Positions 50,131 to 60,795 of a stretch of 64,000 nucleotides of DNA are shown in pieces. Within the stretch, counting starts at the first letter, position 1, and each line of letters opens with the position of its first letter. The DNA is taken from contig JAEZXX010000014.1 of the NCBI GenBank assembly GCA_023419535.1, forward strand, positions 1-64,000, read 5' to 3'. The DNA comes from Pseudomonadota bacterium (GTDB lineage: Bacteria > Pseudomonadota > Alphaproteobacteria > Rhizobiales > Rhizobiaceae). Position numbers and translations under genes: made by a program. The notes under the pieces were generated by a model. The model saw only the letters and a program-made list of their open reading frames with translations. It had not been told where the DNA came from and did no database searches.

Positions 50131-50883
50131 TCAGTCCTTCGGGCGCGACAGCATGTAGCTGTCCATGATCCAGCCTTTTCGGGCGCGGGCCTCGGCGCGC
50201 CGGGCGACGATCTCCTCGGCGACGTCGTCGAGGCGGCCCTCGATCAGGATTTCGTCGGCCATGCCGACATAAGCGCCGTAGCGGATGGAGAGGCCCTTGC
50301 CCCGATGGGCGCGGAAGGCATTGCGCGAGTCCAGCATCACAAGCGTGGTGCCCGCCGGGGGCAACGCTTCCGCGAGGCGCCGCCCGGTGGTGATCTCGAC
50401 ATTGCCGCCGATCTCGTTCCAGACCGCGTGGTGGCGCGCGGCCAGCGCCTGAAGGCTGGAGATGCCCGGCACGACCTCCGCCGCAAAGGAGAGGGTGCGC
50501 CCGATCTCGGCGAGGATGCGAATCGTGGAATCGTAGAGCGCCGGATCGCCCCAGACGAGGATCGCGGCCCGCTCGCCCTCCTCCATCGCCTCCTCGATCA
50601 GCCGGCGGGTGAGCGCGGCCTTGCGGGCGTTCAGATCGTCCACGAGGCCGAGATAGTCCGGTCCCCGGCTCGACCAGCGGGGGCTGTCCGCCTCGACGAT
50701 CCGGTGCCCCCCGGCGCGCGCATAGCGTTCGATCAGAAGCGTCCTCAGCGCCGCGAGGTCGCCCTTCTCCTCGCCCTTGTCGAACAGGAAGAAGACGTCC
50801 GCGCTTTCGATCGCCTTGATCGCCTGGACGGTGATCTGGTCCGGATCGCCCGGCCCGATGCCGATGACGAGGATCGTCTTCAT
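50131..50883 (-). CDS. cobF: precorrin-6A synthase (deacetylating) CobF
   Basis: CobF methylates precorrin-5 at C1 and releases the extruded acetyl group as acetate. The 250-residue protein starts MKTILVIGIGPGDPDQITVQ and includes FFLFDKGEEKGDLAALR, AAILVWGDPALYDSTIRI, VVPGISSLQALAARH and the late SIRYGAYVGMADEILIEGRL, all CobF features. ATG at 50883; the longer frame upstream is not conserved sequence. It is convergent with cobM, unlike the cobFGHIJKLM order of Pseudomonas denitrificans. Confidence 0.95.
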   Translation of the reverse strand: MKTILVIGIGPGDPDQITVQAIKAIESADVFFLFDKGEEKGDLAALRTLLIERYARAGGHRIVEADSPRWSSRGPDYLGLVDDLNARKAALTRRLIEEAMEEGERAAILVWGDPALYDSTIRILAEIGRTLSFAAEVVPGISSLQALAARHHAVWNEIGGNVEITTGRRLAEALPPAGTTLVMLDSRNAFRAHRGKGLSIRYGAYVGMADEILIEGRLDDVAEEIVARRAEARARKGWIMDSYMLSRPKD

Positions 50884-50999
50884 GGATGGCTCCCGCCCCG
50901 CAACGCGCCTCCATGAACCAGCCGGAGCGCCGCGGCACAAGACACGGGGGCGCGCGCGCCCTATCTCGCCCCGTCCGGAGTTGCGAAGGAGTGCGCGCG

Positions 51000-51926
51000 T
51001 TGGCCGATCTGCAGACCGTCGTCGATGAGATCGTCGAGGACATCCGGGCGCTGGAGGACCATGGCGAGGTCTCCAAGACGATCGAGAAGCTCGGAGAGGC
51101 GGACCCGGACGCCTTCGGGATCGCGGTCGCGACCGCCGACGGCGAGACGATCGTCGGCGGCGATTCGGAGACGCCCTTCTCCATCCAGTCGATCTCCAAG
51201 GTCTTCGCGCTGATCCTGGCGCTGGAGCATCACGGCGAGGCGGTGTTCGAGCGTGTGGGGCGCGAGCCTTCCGGCGACCCCTTCAACTCGATCATCGATC
51301 TGGAGCGGCAGAAGGGCATTCCGCGCAACCCCTTCATCAACGCCGGCGCGCTCGTCGTCGTCGACATGCTGCTCGGCGACGGGCTCAAGACCGGCATCGA
51401 CGACAATGTGCGCGATCTCCTGGTCCGGATGATCGGCGAGGAGAACATCGGGATCGACGAGGCGGTCTACAGTTCCGAGGCCGGTTCGGCCTATCGCAAC
51501 CAGGCGCTCGCCAACTTCGCCAAGGCCTCGGGCAATCTGAATCACGAGGTCGACGCCGTCATCGAGCACTACACCAAGCAGTGCGCGGTCGCGCTCTGCT
51601 GCCGCCAGTTGGCGCAGTCGGGCCGTATCCTGATGCATGGCGGCAAGGACCCGGTCTCCGGCCACCGCTTCGAGACCAAGGCGCATGCGCGGCGCGTGCT
51701 CTCGCTGATGCTGACCTGCGGCCAGTACGACGGGGCGGGCGATTTCGCCTATCGCGTCGGCCTGCCGGCCAAGAGCGGCATCGCCGGCGGCATCCTCGCC
51801 ATCGTGCCGGACAGGGCCTCGATCGCCGTCTGGTCGCCCGGCCTCGACCCGGCCGGCAACTCGTTCCGCGGCGTGAAGGCGCTGGAGATGCTGTCGGAGC
51901 GCATGCGCTGGTCGGTCTTCGACTGA
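51000..51926 (+). CDS. glsA: glutaminase
   Basis: Glutaminase hydrolyses glutamine to glutamate and ammonia; it belongs to the serine-lysine (beta-lactamase-like) fold. The 308-residue protein has the catalytic Ser/Lys in FSIQSISKVFALIL, NPFINAGALVVVDML, and the YTKQCAVALCCRQLAQSG and GDFAYRVGLPAKSGIAGGIL blocks. Start is TTG at 51000, eight bases after AAGGAG; in-frame GTG at 50991 overlaps that site. It is divergent from cobF and unrelated to the cob genes. Confidence 0.95.
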   Translation: MADLQTVVDEIVEDIRALEDHGEVSKTIEKLGEADPDAFGIAVATADGETIVGGDSETPFSIQSISKVFALILALEHHGEAVFERVGREPSGDPFNSIIDLERQKGIPRNPFINAGALVVVDMLLGDGLKTGIDDNVRDLLVRMIGEENIGIDEAVYSSEAGSAYRNQALANFAKASGNLNHEVDAVIEHYTKQCAVALCCRQLAQSGRILMHGGKDPVSGHRFETKAHARRVLSLMLTCGQYDGAGDFAYRVGLPAKSGIAGGILAIVPDRASIAVWSPGLDPAGNSFRGVKALEMLSERMRWSVFD

Positions 51927-52011
51927 GCGATCACGCGAGCGTGACGGGCGCCGCCTCGTCCGGCGACGCCTTTCGGACGAAGCTCATGGAGCGACGACGA
52001 AAGGACGCGTC

Positions 52012-52431
52012 ATGAACCGCCATCTCGCAACGGCCCTCATCGCGGGCGCTCTCCTCCTCGGTGCCGCGCCGCCGGCCGCGCCCGGCGATGCCGAAGAGGT
52101 TCGGGCGGTCATCTCCGAACAGCTCGCCGCCTTCAAGGCCGGCGACGCGGACGGAGCCTACGCCCATGCGGCGCCGGGAATCCGCGCCCTCTATCCCGAC
52201 CCCGACCAGTTCATGGCGATGGTGGAGCGCGGCTACGGCGCGGTCTATCGCTCGAGCATGGTGTCGTTCGGGGCCCTCGAAGCGGAAGGGGACCTCCTCC
52301 GGCAGGAGGTGCGCCTGTCGGACCCGCGCGGGGCCGGGCATGTCGCCACCTATATCCTCCAGCGGCAGGCGGACGGGACGCTCGCGATCGCCGCCGTGGT
52401 GATGCGGCGCTCGAACGACATCGCGGCCTGA
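52012..52431 (+). CDS. DUF4864 domain protein, exported
   Basis: A 139-residue protein with an N-terminal signal sequence (RHLATALIAGALLLGAAPPA) and a DUF4864 domain (SEQLAAFKAGDADGAYAHAA, then PDPDQFMAMVERGYGAVYR). The fold is NTF2-like in outline, with no catalytic motif recognised. Function is unknown. ATG at 52012 follows GGACGCGTC. The stop lies two bases from the convergent tgt stop. Confidence 0.85.
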   Translation: MNRHLATALIAGALLLGAAPPAAPGDAEEVRAVISEQLAAFKAGDADGAYAHAAPGIRALYPDPDQFMAMVERGYGAVYRSSMVSFGALEAEGDLLRQEVRLSDPRGAGHVATYILQRQADGTLAIAAVVMRRSNDIAA

Positions 52432-52433
52432 GA

Positions 52434-53570
52434 TCATTTCGCCTTGCGTTCGCGCTCCCCGCGCTCCCAGCCCGCCTTGGTCTGCGCCACGAAGTCGGCG
52501 TAGCGCCCGGCTTCGATCGCAGCGCGGATCCCGGCCATCAGCGACTGGTAATAGGCGAGATTGTTCCAGGTCAGCAGCATGCCGCCGAGCGATTCGTCGG
52601 CGCGCACGAGGTGGTGGAGATAGGCGCGCGAGTAGTCGCGCGTGGCCGGACAGTCGCTCGTCTCGTCGAGCGGCGCCCTGTCCTCGGCGTGGCGGGCGTT
52701 GCGAAGGTTCACGCGGCCATGGCGCGTGAAGGCCATGCCGTGGCGCCCGGCCCGCGTCGGCATCACGCAGTCGAACATGTCGATACCGCGCGCCACCGAC
52801 TCCACGATGTCGTCCGGCGTGCCGACGCCCATCAGATAGCGCGGCTTGTCCGTAGGCAGCGAGGGCAGCGTCTCGGCCAGCGTCTCCAGCATCACCGCCT
52901 GCGGCTCGCCGACGGCCAGACCGCCGACCGCGTATCCCTTGAGGTCCATCGCGGCGAGCCGCTCGGCGGAGCGGATGCGAAGGTCGGGCTGGTCGCCGCC
53001 CTGAACGATACCGAACATCGCCTTGCCGGGCTGGTCGCCGAAGGCGCGTGCCGAGCGCTCCGCCCAGCGCAGCGACAGCTCCATCGCCCGTTCGATCTCG
53101 GGCTCGGACGCCGGCAGACGAATGCATTCGTCGAACTGCATCTGGATGTCCGAATCGAGCAGGCCCTGAATCTCGATCGAACGCTCCGGCGTCAGCCGGT
53201 GCGAGGAGCCGTCGATATGCGAGCGGAAGGTGACGCCGTCCTCGTCGAGCTTGCGTAAGGATGCGAGCGACATGACCTGGAAGCCGCCGGAATCGGTGAG
53301 GATCGGCCCCGGCCAGCGCGCGAACTCGTGCAGCCCGCCGAGCTTGGCCACTCGCTCCGCCCCCGGCCGCAGCATCAGGTGATAGACATTGCCGAGGATC
53401 ACGTCCGAGCCGAGGTCGCGGACCTGATCCATGTACATCGCCTTCACCGTGCCGGCGGTGCCGACGGGCATGAAGGCCGGCGTGCGGATCGTACCGCGCG
53501 GCATGGACACCTCGCCGCGACGGGCTCGGCCGTCGGTCGCGAGGAGCTTGAAGGAGAAGTGGTCAGTCAT
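52434..53570 (-). CDS. tgt: queuine tRNA-ribosyltransferase Tgt
   Basis: Tgt exchanges guanine-34 for preQ1 in GUN tRNAs. The 378-residue protein has the nucleophile and base-recognition motifs ILTDSGGFQVMSLASLRK and MQFDECIRLPASE, GIVQGGDQPDLRIRSAER and the catalytic FDCVMPTRAGRHGMAFTRHG region. The usual C-terminal zinc site (Cys-x-Cys-x2-Cys then His) reads SDCPATRDYSRAYLHHL, keeping only one cysteine. Start ATG at 53570 overlaps the preceding small gene by eight bases. Together with queA it forms a co-transcribed unit. Confidence 0.95.
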   Translation of the reverse strand: MTDHFSFKLLATDGRARRGEVSMPRGTIRTPAFMPVGTAGTVKAMYMDQVRDLGSDVILGNVYHLMLRPGAERVAKLGGLHEFARWPGPILTDSGGFQVMSLASLRKLDEDGVTFRSHIDGSSHRLTPERSIEIQGLLDSDIQMQFDECIRLPASEPEIERAMELSLRWAERSARAFGDQPGKAMFGIVQGGDQPDLRIRSAERLAAMDLKGYAVGGLAVGEPQAVMLETLAETLPSLPTDKPRYLMGVGTPDDIVESVARGIDMFDCVMPTRAGRHGMAFTRHGRVNLRNARHAEDRAPLDETSDCPATRDYSRAYLHHLVRADESLGGMLLTWNNLAYYQSLMAGIRAAIEAGRYADFVAQTKAGWERGERERKAK

Positions 53571-53832
53571 CGAATTCGCGATCGTGAGCCGGTGCCTGGG
53601 GCGCCTGCCTGTCCAGAGATTCGCGATAGCGCACGCAGCCTCTCAGGAAACGGGGCCAAGGTGGTAAGGCGATCGCCGGCTCCGTCTTCTCCGGGAGAAG
53701 GTCCCAGAGATCAGGATGATGCCAGCAGAGATCATGGCCGCTGGTGTCTCGATGGGCGCGGACACCTGCACGCAGACGCCGGACCTCTTCTGCCAACTGC
53801 GCCCGGGACATTGCATCGAGGTCGTCATCCAT
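53563..53832 (-). CDS. small conserved protein between queA and tgt
   Basis: An 89-residue cytoplasmic protein. It begins with a helical stretch (SRAQLAEEVRRLRAGVRAHR), followed by a compact Cys/His/Trp-rich segment HDLCWHHPDLWDLLPE, then PWPRFLRGCVRYRESLD. No family name is recognised with certainty, although the segment looks like a metal- or ligand-binding motif. It overlaps queA and tgt by eight bases on each side, so it is translated as part of the same operon. That gives strong support for a real gene. A role tied to queuosine is only suggested by context. Confidence 0.78.
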   Translation of the reverse strand: MDDDLDAMSRAQLAEEVRRLRAGVRAHRDTSGHDLCWHHPDLWDLLPEKTEPAIALPPWPRFLRGCVRYRESLDRQAPQAPAHDREFDD

Positions 53833-54904
53833 GGTCCCGCTCCAGCAGACACGCGTCGCCGTACGAATAGAACCGGTACTCGTTCTCGATCGCGTGTTCG
53901 TAGGCCGCGCGCATCCTCTCGAGGCCCGAGAAGGCCGAGACGAGCATGAAGAGGGTCGAGCGCGGCAGGTGGAAGTTCGTCATCAGGGCATCCACCGCGC
54001 GAATGCGGTAGCCGGGGGTGATGAAGATGTCGGTCGGGGCCGCGAAGGGCCGGATCGTCCCGTCCTCGTCGGCGGCGCTCTCCAGAAGGCGAAGCGAGGT
54101 GGTGCCGACCGAGACGATGCGCCGGCCGTCGGCCTTGGCCGCGTTCAGGCGATCGGCGATCTGAGGCGTCACGATCCCGATCTCGGAATGCATGCGGTGC
54201 TCGACCGTGTCGTCCGCCTTCACCGGCAGGAAGGTGCCGGCGCCCACATGCAGCGTGACGAAGAGACGCTCGATCCCGCGCGCATCGAGCGCGTCGAAGA
54301 GCTGCGGCGTGAAGTGGAGCCCGGCGGTGGGGGCGGCGACGGCGCCCTCCTCCCGCGCATAGACCGTCTGGTAGTCGCGGGCATCCTCTTCGTCGATCGC
54401 GCGCTTGGAGGCGATGTAGGGCGGCAGCGGAACGGTGCCGACGTTCGCGATGGCCTCGTCCAGAACGGGGCCCGAGACGGCGAAGCGGAAGGTGATCTCG
54501 CCGCCCTCGCCGCGTTCGACCACTTCGGCGTCGAGCTCGCCGGAGAAGCAGACGCGGCCCTCAGCGCCGAAGCGCACGACATCGCCGAGGTCCAGCTTGC
54601 GCGCCCCGCGCACGAAGGCCTTCCAGGTGGAGTCGTCCAGGCGCTGGTGGAGCGTGACGCCGACCTGCGGCTCGCTCGTGCCGCGGCCGATGCGCCGGCC
54701 CTCCAGCTGGGCGGGAATGACGCGGGTGTCGTTGAAGACGAGGACGTCGCCCGGGCGAAGCAGCGCCGGCAGGTCGCCCACCGTGCGGTCTTCGAGCGGG
54801 CCTTCGGTGCGGACATGGAGAAGCTTCGCCGATTCGCGCGGAGACGCGGGTCGCAGGGCGATCCGCGTCTCCGGAAGGTCGAAGTCGAAGAGATCGACCC
54901 GCAA
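53825..54904 (-). CDS. queA: S-adenosylmethionine:tRNA ribosyltransferase-isomerase QueA
   Basis: QueA transfers the ribosyl part of SAM to preQ1 in tRNA, forming epoxyqueuosine. The 359-residue protein has VDLFDFDLPETRIALRPASP at the start, VLVFNDTRVIPAQLEGRR, REEGAVAAPTAGLHFTP and FITPGYRIRAVDALMTNFHL, all characteristic. The start is TTG at 54904, forced by conservation and the lack of ATG nearby. It lies three bases after a cyclophilin gene and overlaps the small gene downstream, so the minus-strand run from 55384 to 52434 is probably one transcript. Confidence 0.95.
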   Translation of the reverse strand: MRVDLFDFDLPETRIALRPASPRESAKLLHVRTEGPLEDRTVGDLPALLRPGDVLVFNDTRVIPAQLEGRRIGRGTSEPQVGVTLHQRLDDSTWKAFVRGARKLDLGDVVRFGAEGRVCFSGELDAEVVERGEGGEITFRFAVSGPVLDEAIANVGTVPLPPYIASKRAIDEEDARDYQTVYAREEGAVAAPTAGLHFTPQLFDALDARGIERLFVTLHVGAGTFLPVKADDTVEHRMHSEIGIVTPQIADRLNAAKADGRRIVSVGTTSLRLLESAADEDGTIRPFAAPTDIFITPGYRIRAVDALMTNFHLPRSTLFMLVSAFSGLERMRAAYEHAIENEYRFYSYGDACLLERDHG

Positions 54905-54907
54905 GGC

Positions 54908-55384
54908 TTACTCGGCGATGTCGGAGGCGACCTTTACCGAGATCATCTTGTCGGGATCGTTGACGGGCTCGCCGCGCTTGATCTTGTCGACGTTCTCCAT
55001 GCCCTCGATGACCTTGCCCCACACCGTGTACTGGCGGTTCAGGAAGGGCGCGTCCTCGAAGCAGATAAAGAACTGCGAGTTCGCCGAGTTCGGGTTCTGC
55101 GCACGGGCCATGGAGGCCGTGCCGCGCACATGGGGCTCGGAATTGAACTCGGCCTTGAGGTCCGGATACTGCGAGCCGCCGGTTCCGGTGCCGCGCGGGC
55201 AGCCGGTCTGGGCCATGAAGCCCTCGATGACGCGGTGGAAGACGATGCCGTCGTAGAAGCCCTCGCGCGCGAGCTTCTTGATGTGCTCGACGTGGCCGGG
55301 CGCCAGGTCCGGGCGCATCTCGATGACGACGCGGCCCTTGGTGGTCTCGATGACGAGCGTGTCGTCAGGCTTTGCGAAGGCCAT
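54908..55384 (-). CDS. peptidyl-prolyl cis-trans isomerase (cytoplasmic cyclophilin)
   Basis: A 158-residue cyclophilin without signal peptide that catalyses proline isomerisation. Core motifs are FYDGIVFHRVIEGFMAQTGC, MARAQNPNSANSQFFICF and RQYTVWGKVIEGMENVDKIK. ATG at 55384 follows GGGAGAAGG. It is followed by queA after three bases and is preceded by a close paralog with a signal peptide; the two share most core residues and probably arose by tandem duplication, giving a cytoplasmic and a periplasmic enzyme. Confidence 0.94.
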   Translation of the reverse strand: MAFAKPDDTLVIETTKGRVVIEMRPDLAPGHVEHIKKLAREGFYDGIVFHRVIEGFMAQTGCPRGTGTGGSQYPDLKAEFNSEPHVRGTASMARAQNPNSANSQFFICFEDAPFLNRQYTVWGKVIEGMENVDKIKRGEPVNDPDKMISVKVASDIAE

Positions 55385-55498
55385 GCCTTCTCCCTTCAAA
55401 TGGTTCGCCGGCGGAGGGCTTTCGGCCCGCCGCCGGCCGGTTCGTGAAACGTCGCGCCGTTCTGCCGTATCGACAGGGCGCTTACAAGGTCGCGCGCC

Positions 55499-56053
55499 TC
55501 AGGAGTCCGAGCCGACCCGGACCGAGAGCATCGCGTCCGGCTCCTCGACCTCGCCGTTGGCCGACGGATCGCCGCGCTTGATCTGGTCGACCACCTCCAT
55601 GCCGGAGATCACGTCGCCCACGACCGTGTACTGGCCGTCGAGGAAGTCGCCGTCGGCCAGCATGATGAAGAATTGCGAGTTCGCCGAGTTCGGGCTCTGG
55701 GAGCGTGCCATGCCGACCGTGCCGCGGTCGAACGTCTCGTTGGAGAACTCGGCCGCGAGGTCGGGACGGTCCGAACCGCCCATGCCGGTGCCCGTCGGAT
55801 CGCCCGTCTGGGCCATGAAGCCTTCGATCACGCGGTGGAAGACGACGCCGTCGTAGAAGCCCTCGGCCGCGAGCGCCTTGATCTGCTCCACGTGGTTGGG
55901 CGCGAGATCGGGACGCAGGCCGATGGTGATCTCGCCTTTGTCCGTGGTGATGACGAGGGTGTTCTCCGGGTCGGCCTCCTGGGCGACCGCCGGAAGCGCG
56001 AAGGCGGAGGTCAGCAGCGAGAAGGCGAAGCCGAGACGGGCTAGAAAGGTCAA
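55499..56053 (-). CDS. peptidyl-prolyl cis-trans isomerase (exported cyclophilin)
   Basis: A 184-residue cyclophilin carrying a signal sequence (FLARLGFAFSLLTSAFALPAVAQ, cleaved after AVAQ region near residue 25), so it acts in the periplasm on folding envelope proteins. Catalytic core motifs FYDGVVFHRVIEGFMAQTGD and MARSQSPNSANSQFFIML are intact. Start is TTG at 56053 with GGAGAA eight bases upstream. It lies between coaD and the cytoplasmic paralog. Confidence 0.92.
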   Translation of the reverse strand: MTFLARLGFAFSLLTSAFALPAVAQEADPENTLVITTDKGEITIGLRPDLAPNHVEQIKALAAEGFYDGVVFHRVIEGFMAQTGDPTGTGMGGSDRPDLAAEFSNETFDRGTVGMARSQSPNSANSQFFIMLADGDFLDGQYTVVGDVISGMEVVDQIKRGDPSANGEVEEPDAMLSVRVGSDS

Positions 56054-56089
56054 GGGAAGGTTCTCCAGCGGCCGGCGTCCTCGCGCCGG

Positions 56090-56566
56090 TCAGGCGAATT
56101 TCTGTTTTAAGGCGCGGGCCACGGGCTCCGGAACGAAGGCCGCGACGTCGCCCCCCATCTTGGCGATCTGACGAACCAATGTGGCCGTTATGGGCCTCGA
56201 CGCGGGGCTCGCCGGCAGGAAGACGGTGGCGACGCTTGGGGCCATCGCGCCGTTCATGCCGGCCATCTGCATCTCGTAGTCGAGGTCGGTCCCGTCGCGA
56301 AGGCCCCGGACGAGCGCGACGGCCCCGTGCGCCCTCGCCGCCTCGATCACCAGGCCGTCGAAGGCGGCGACTCGTACCGGGGCATCGGAGGGCAGGCTCT
56401 CCTCGATCAGCGAGACCCGCTCCTCGAAGGAGAAGAGGCCGGCCTTGCCGGGATGGATGCCGATGGCGACGACGATCTCGTCGAACAGCGGGAGCGCCTG
56501 GCGCAAGATGTCGAGATGGCCGTTCGTCATGGGGTCGAACGAGCCCGAGTAGAGCGCCCTGCGCAT
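56090..56566 (-). CDS. coaD: pantetheine-phosphate adenylyltransferase CoaD
   Basis: CoaD adenylates 4'-phosphopantetheine in the penultimate step of coenzyme A synthesis. The 158-residue protein has the nucleotidyltransferase motif YSGSFDPMTNGHLDIL (TxGH-like), ALVRGLRDGTDLDYEMQMAG and the C-terminal SRPITATLVRQIAKMGGDV motif in place of the usual SSS-TxVR. ATG at 56566. It heads the minus-strand run coaD, cyclophilin, cyclophilin, queA, small gene, tgt. Confidence 0.96.
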   Translation of the reverse strand: MRRALYSGSFDPMTNGHLDILRQALPLFDEIVVAIGIHPGKAGLFSFEERVSLIEESLPSDAPVRVAAFDGLVIEAARAHGAVALVRGLRDGTDLDYEMQMAGMNGAMAPSVATVFLPASPASRPITATLVRQIAKMGGDVAAFVPEPVARALKQKFA

Positions 56567-56767
56567 GGTTCACCCTCCGCTAACGCCGTTCATCGAAATG
56601 CGCTTCCATCTTCAAACGGGGCGCGCCCGATCACACATCTGGAAAGGATGCCCGCCATACCATCCGAACGAACGGCCGATCCGTAGCTCCGTTCGCCGAG
56701 GGCTCGAAAAGGCCTTCGGGAACAAAGCCGGATCGGGTCCGTTAGGGCATCGAACAGGAGACACAAG
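56567..56767. other. intergenic region between coaD and the small membrane peptide gene
   Basis: About 200 bases with no gene. It must hold divergent promoters for coaD (minus) and the 42-residue peptide gene (plus). A ribosome binding site AGGAG at 56756-56760 serves the latter. I cannot assign -35/-10 boxes with confidence. Confidence 0.5.
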
Positions 56768-56896
56768 ATGCTGATCTTCGCACTCTCCCTCGCCATGGTC
56801 GCGACTCTCATCACCGCGACCGCCGTGGCGATCCACAACGAGGCCGAGGGTGCGCGGATCAAGGCGCGCGCACAGAGCCGCCGCATCATGCACTGA
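56768..56896 (+). CDS. small single-span membrane peptide (42 residues)
   Basis: ATG at 56768 is preceded by AGGAG with seven bases spacing. It encodes a 42-residue peptide with one predicted membrane helix (LIFALSLAMVATLITATAVA) and a basic cytoplasmic tail (RIKARAQSRRIMH), so the N-terminus should be outside. It is followed 41 bases later by a perfect 14-base-pair terminator stem. The good ribosome binding site, amphipathic layout and terminator all argue for a real gene, although no family is recognised. It faces gyrA. Confidence 0.7.
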   Translation: MLIFALSLAMVATLITATAVAIHNEAEGARIKARAQSRRIMH

Positions 56897-56936
56897 ATCG
56901 AACGGCGGGAGCCTCGCGCTCCGCCGATCGAGCCAG

Positions 56937-56980
56937 ACGACAAAGGCCGCATCCCTGCGAAGGGAGGCGGCCTTTGTCGT
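56937..56980. terminator. bidirectional terminator between the small peptide gene and gyrA
   Basis: ACGACAAAGGCCGC (56937-56950) and its exact inverse at 56967-56980 form a 14-base-pair stem, with a further CCCT/AGGG stem inside the loop. It sits two bases from the gyrA stop codon. T-runs are short, so it is a hairpin rather than a textbook terminator, but it is well placed for both genes. Confidence 0.75.
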
Positions 56981-56982
56981 TC

Positions 56983-59820
<2,838 letters not shown>

Positions 59821-60078
59821 GGGGGTTCCTAGAATCTCATCCGAACGAACTGGAATATAGCGGTCCCGGGGTTCCAGGCGCAACACAGGGCACCACCGGG
59901 CGGTGTCACGCCGGCTTGGCGGGATCTTCGTCGCGGGCGCACCGAACCGGACCCGTGTCCGGTTTCCCACGCCCGCGCCACGCTCGGCGGCGGCGGCTCG
60001 AACCCGGCTTCACATCCCCCTTCCGTTGGGACATTTTGCCGGCCAAGGACCTTCTCAGACGAGATCGGGGAGAGGAAT

Positions 60079-60684
60079 GTGAGATCTGCGGCCACTCTTC
60101 TCCTCCTGTGCGGCCTCGCCCTCCCGTCCTCCCCGGCCGCAGCCTTCGACCTCGGCGCGCCGCGGACGCCGCAGGCCGTGTTCGGCTTCGGCGGCGTGAT
60201 GACCGAGGAGGACATGGGCCGAAGCGCCAACCCCTTCACGGTCGACTACGAGCGCCGCATCGTCCTCGGCGGCGGCTACCAGCATTTCCTCCACGAGACG
60301 CCCCGAGGGCTTCAGCTCGGCATGGAGGTCGGAGCCGCGGTCCGCGCGATCGCGGGGCTCACGGCCGAGCTGTGGGCGGGGCCGGTCCTGCGTCACGAGG
60401 GCATCGTCCTCTTCGATACGCTGCGGGTGGCGCCCTCCTTCACGGCGGCCCTCAGCGCCGTCTCCGACGCCCATCCCGGCCGGGAGCGCGAGCTCGAGGC
60501 GCGCTCGGACGGGAACGCGCATCTTCTCTTCTATCTCGGCCCCGAGATCAGGCTTTCGCAGGCGGACGCGCCGGAGGTGGAGGCCTTCTGGCGGCTGCAC
60601 CACCGCTCGGGCGCGAACGGCACGCTCGGCGACATGCGCGGGGCGATGAACGCCAACGTCGTCGGGCTGCGCTGGCGCTATTGA
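60079..60684 (+). CDS. PagL-like lipid A 3-O-deacylase family protein (outer membrane beta-barrel)
   Basis: A 201-residue protein with a signal sequence (SAATLLLLCGLALPSSPAAA, cleaved near residue 23) and alternating hydrophobic strands suited to a small outer-membrane barrel. The late HHRSGANGTLGDMRGAMNAN motif resembles the His-x-Ser active site of acyloxyacyl hydrolases such as PagL, and the final NVVGLRWRY ends in an aromatic residue as barrel proteins do. Deacylation of lipid A is therefore possible but not certain. Start is GTG at 60079 behind GGGAGAGG. It is divergent from gyrA. Confidence 0.72.
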   Translation: MRSAATLLLLCGLALPSSPAAAFDLGAPRTPQAVFGFGGVMTEEDMGRSANPFTVDYERRIVLGGGYQHFLHETPRGLQLGMEVGAAVRAIAGLTAELWAGPVLRHEGIVLFDTLRVAPSFTAALSAVSDAHPGRERELEARSDGNAHLLFYLGPEIRLSQADAPEVEAFWRLHHRSGANGTLGDMRGAMNANVVGLRWRY

Positions 60685-60795
60685 CGCGCCCGCGTCCCGC
60701 TTCCATTCGAGTTGGAGGGGCCGCACGGAACCGGGCACTCGACATCCGCGCTTCCGGATGGTTCGGGCGAAGCTCCGGTCGATAGGAGAGCCGGG

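Noticed and set aside
59821..59970. 50-codon N-terminal extension of GyrA
   Set aside because: The extension is not like any GyrA N-terminus, and a TTG start with AGGAA is present at 59820.
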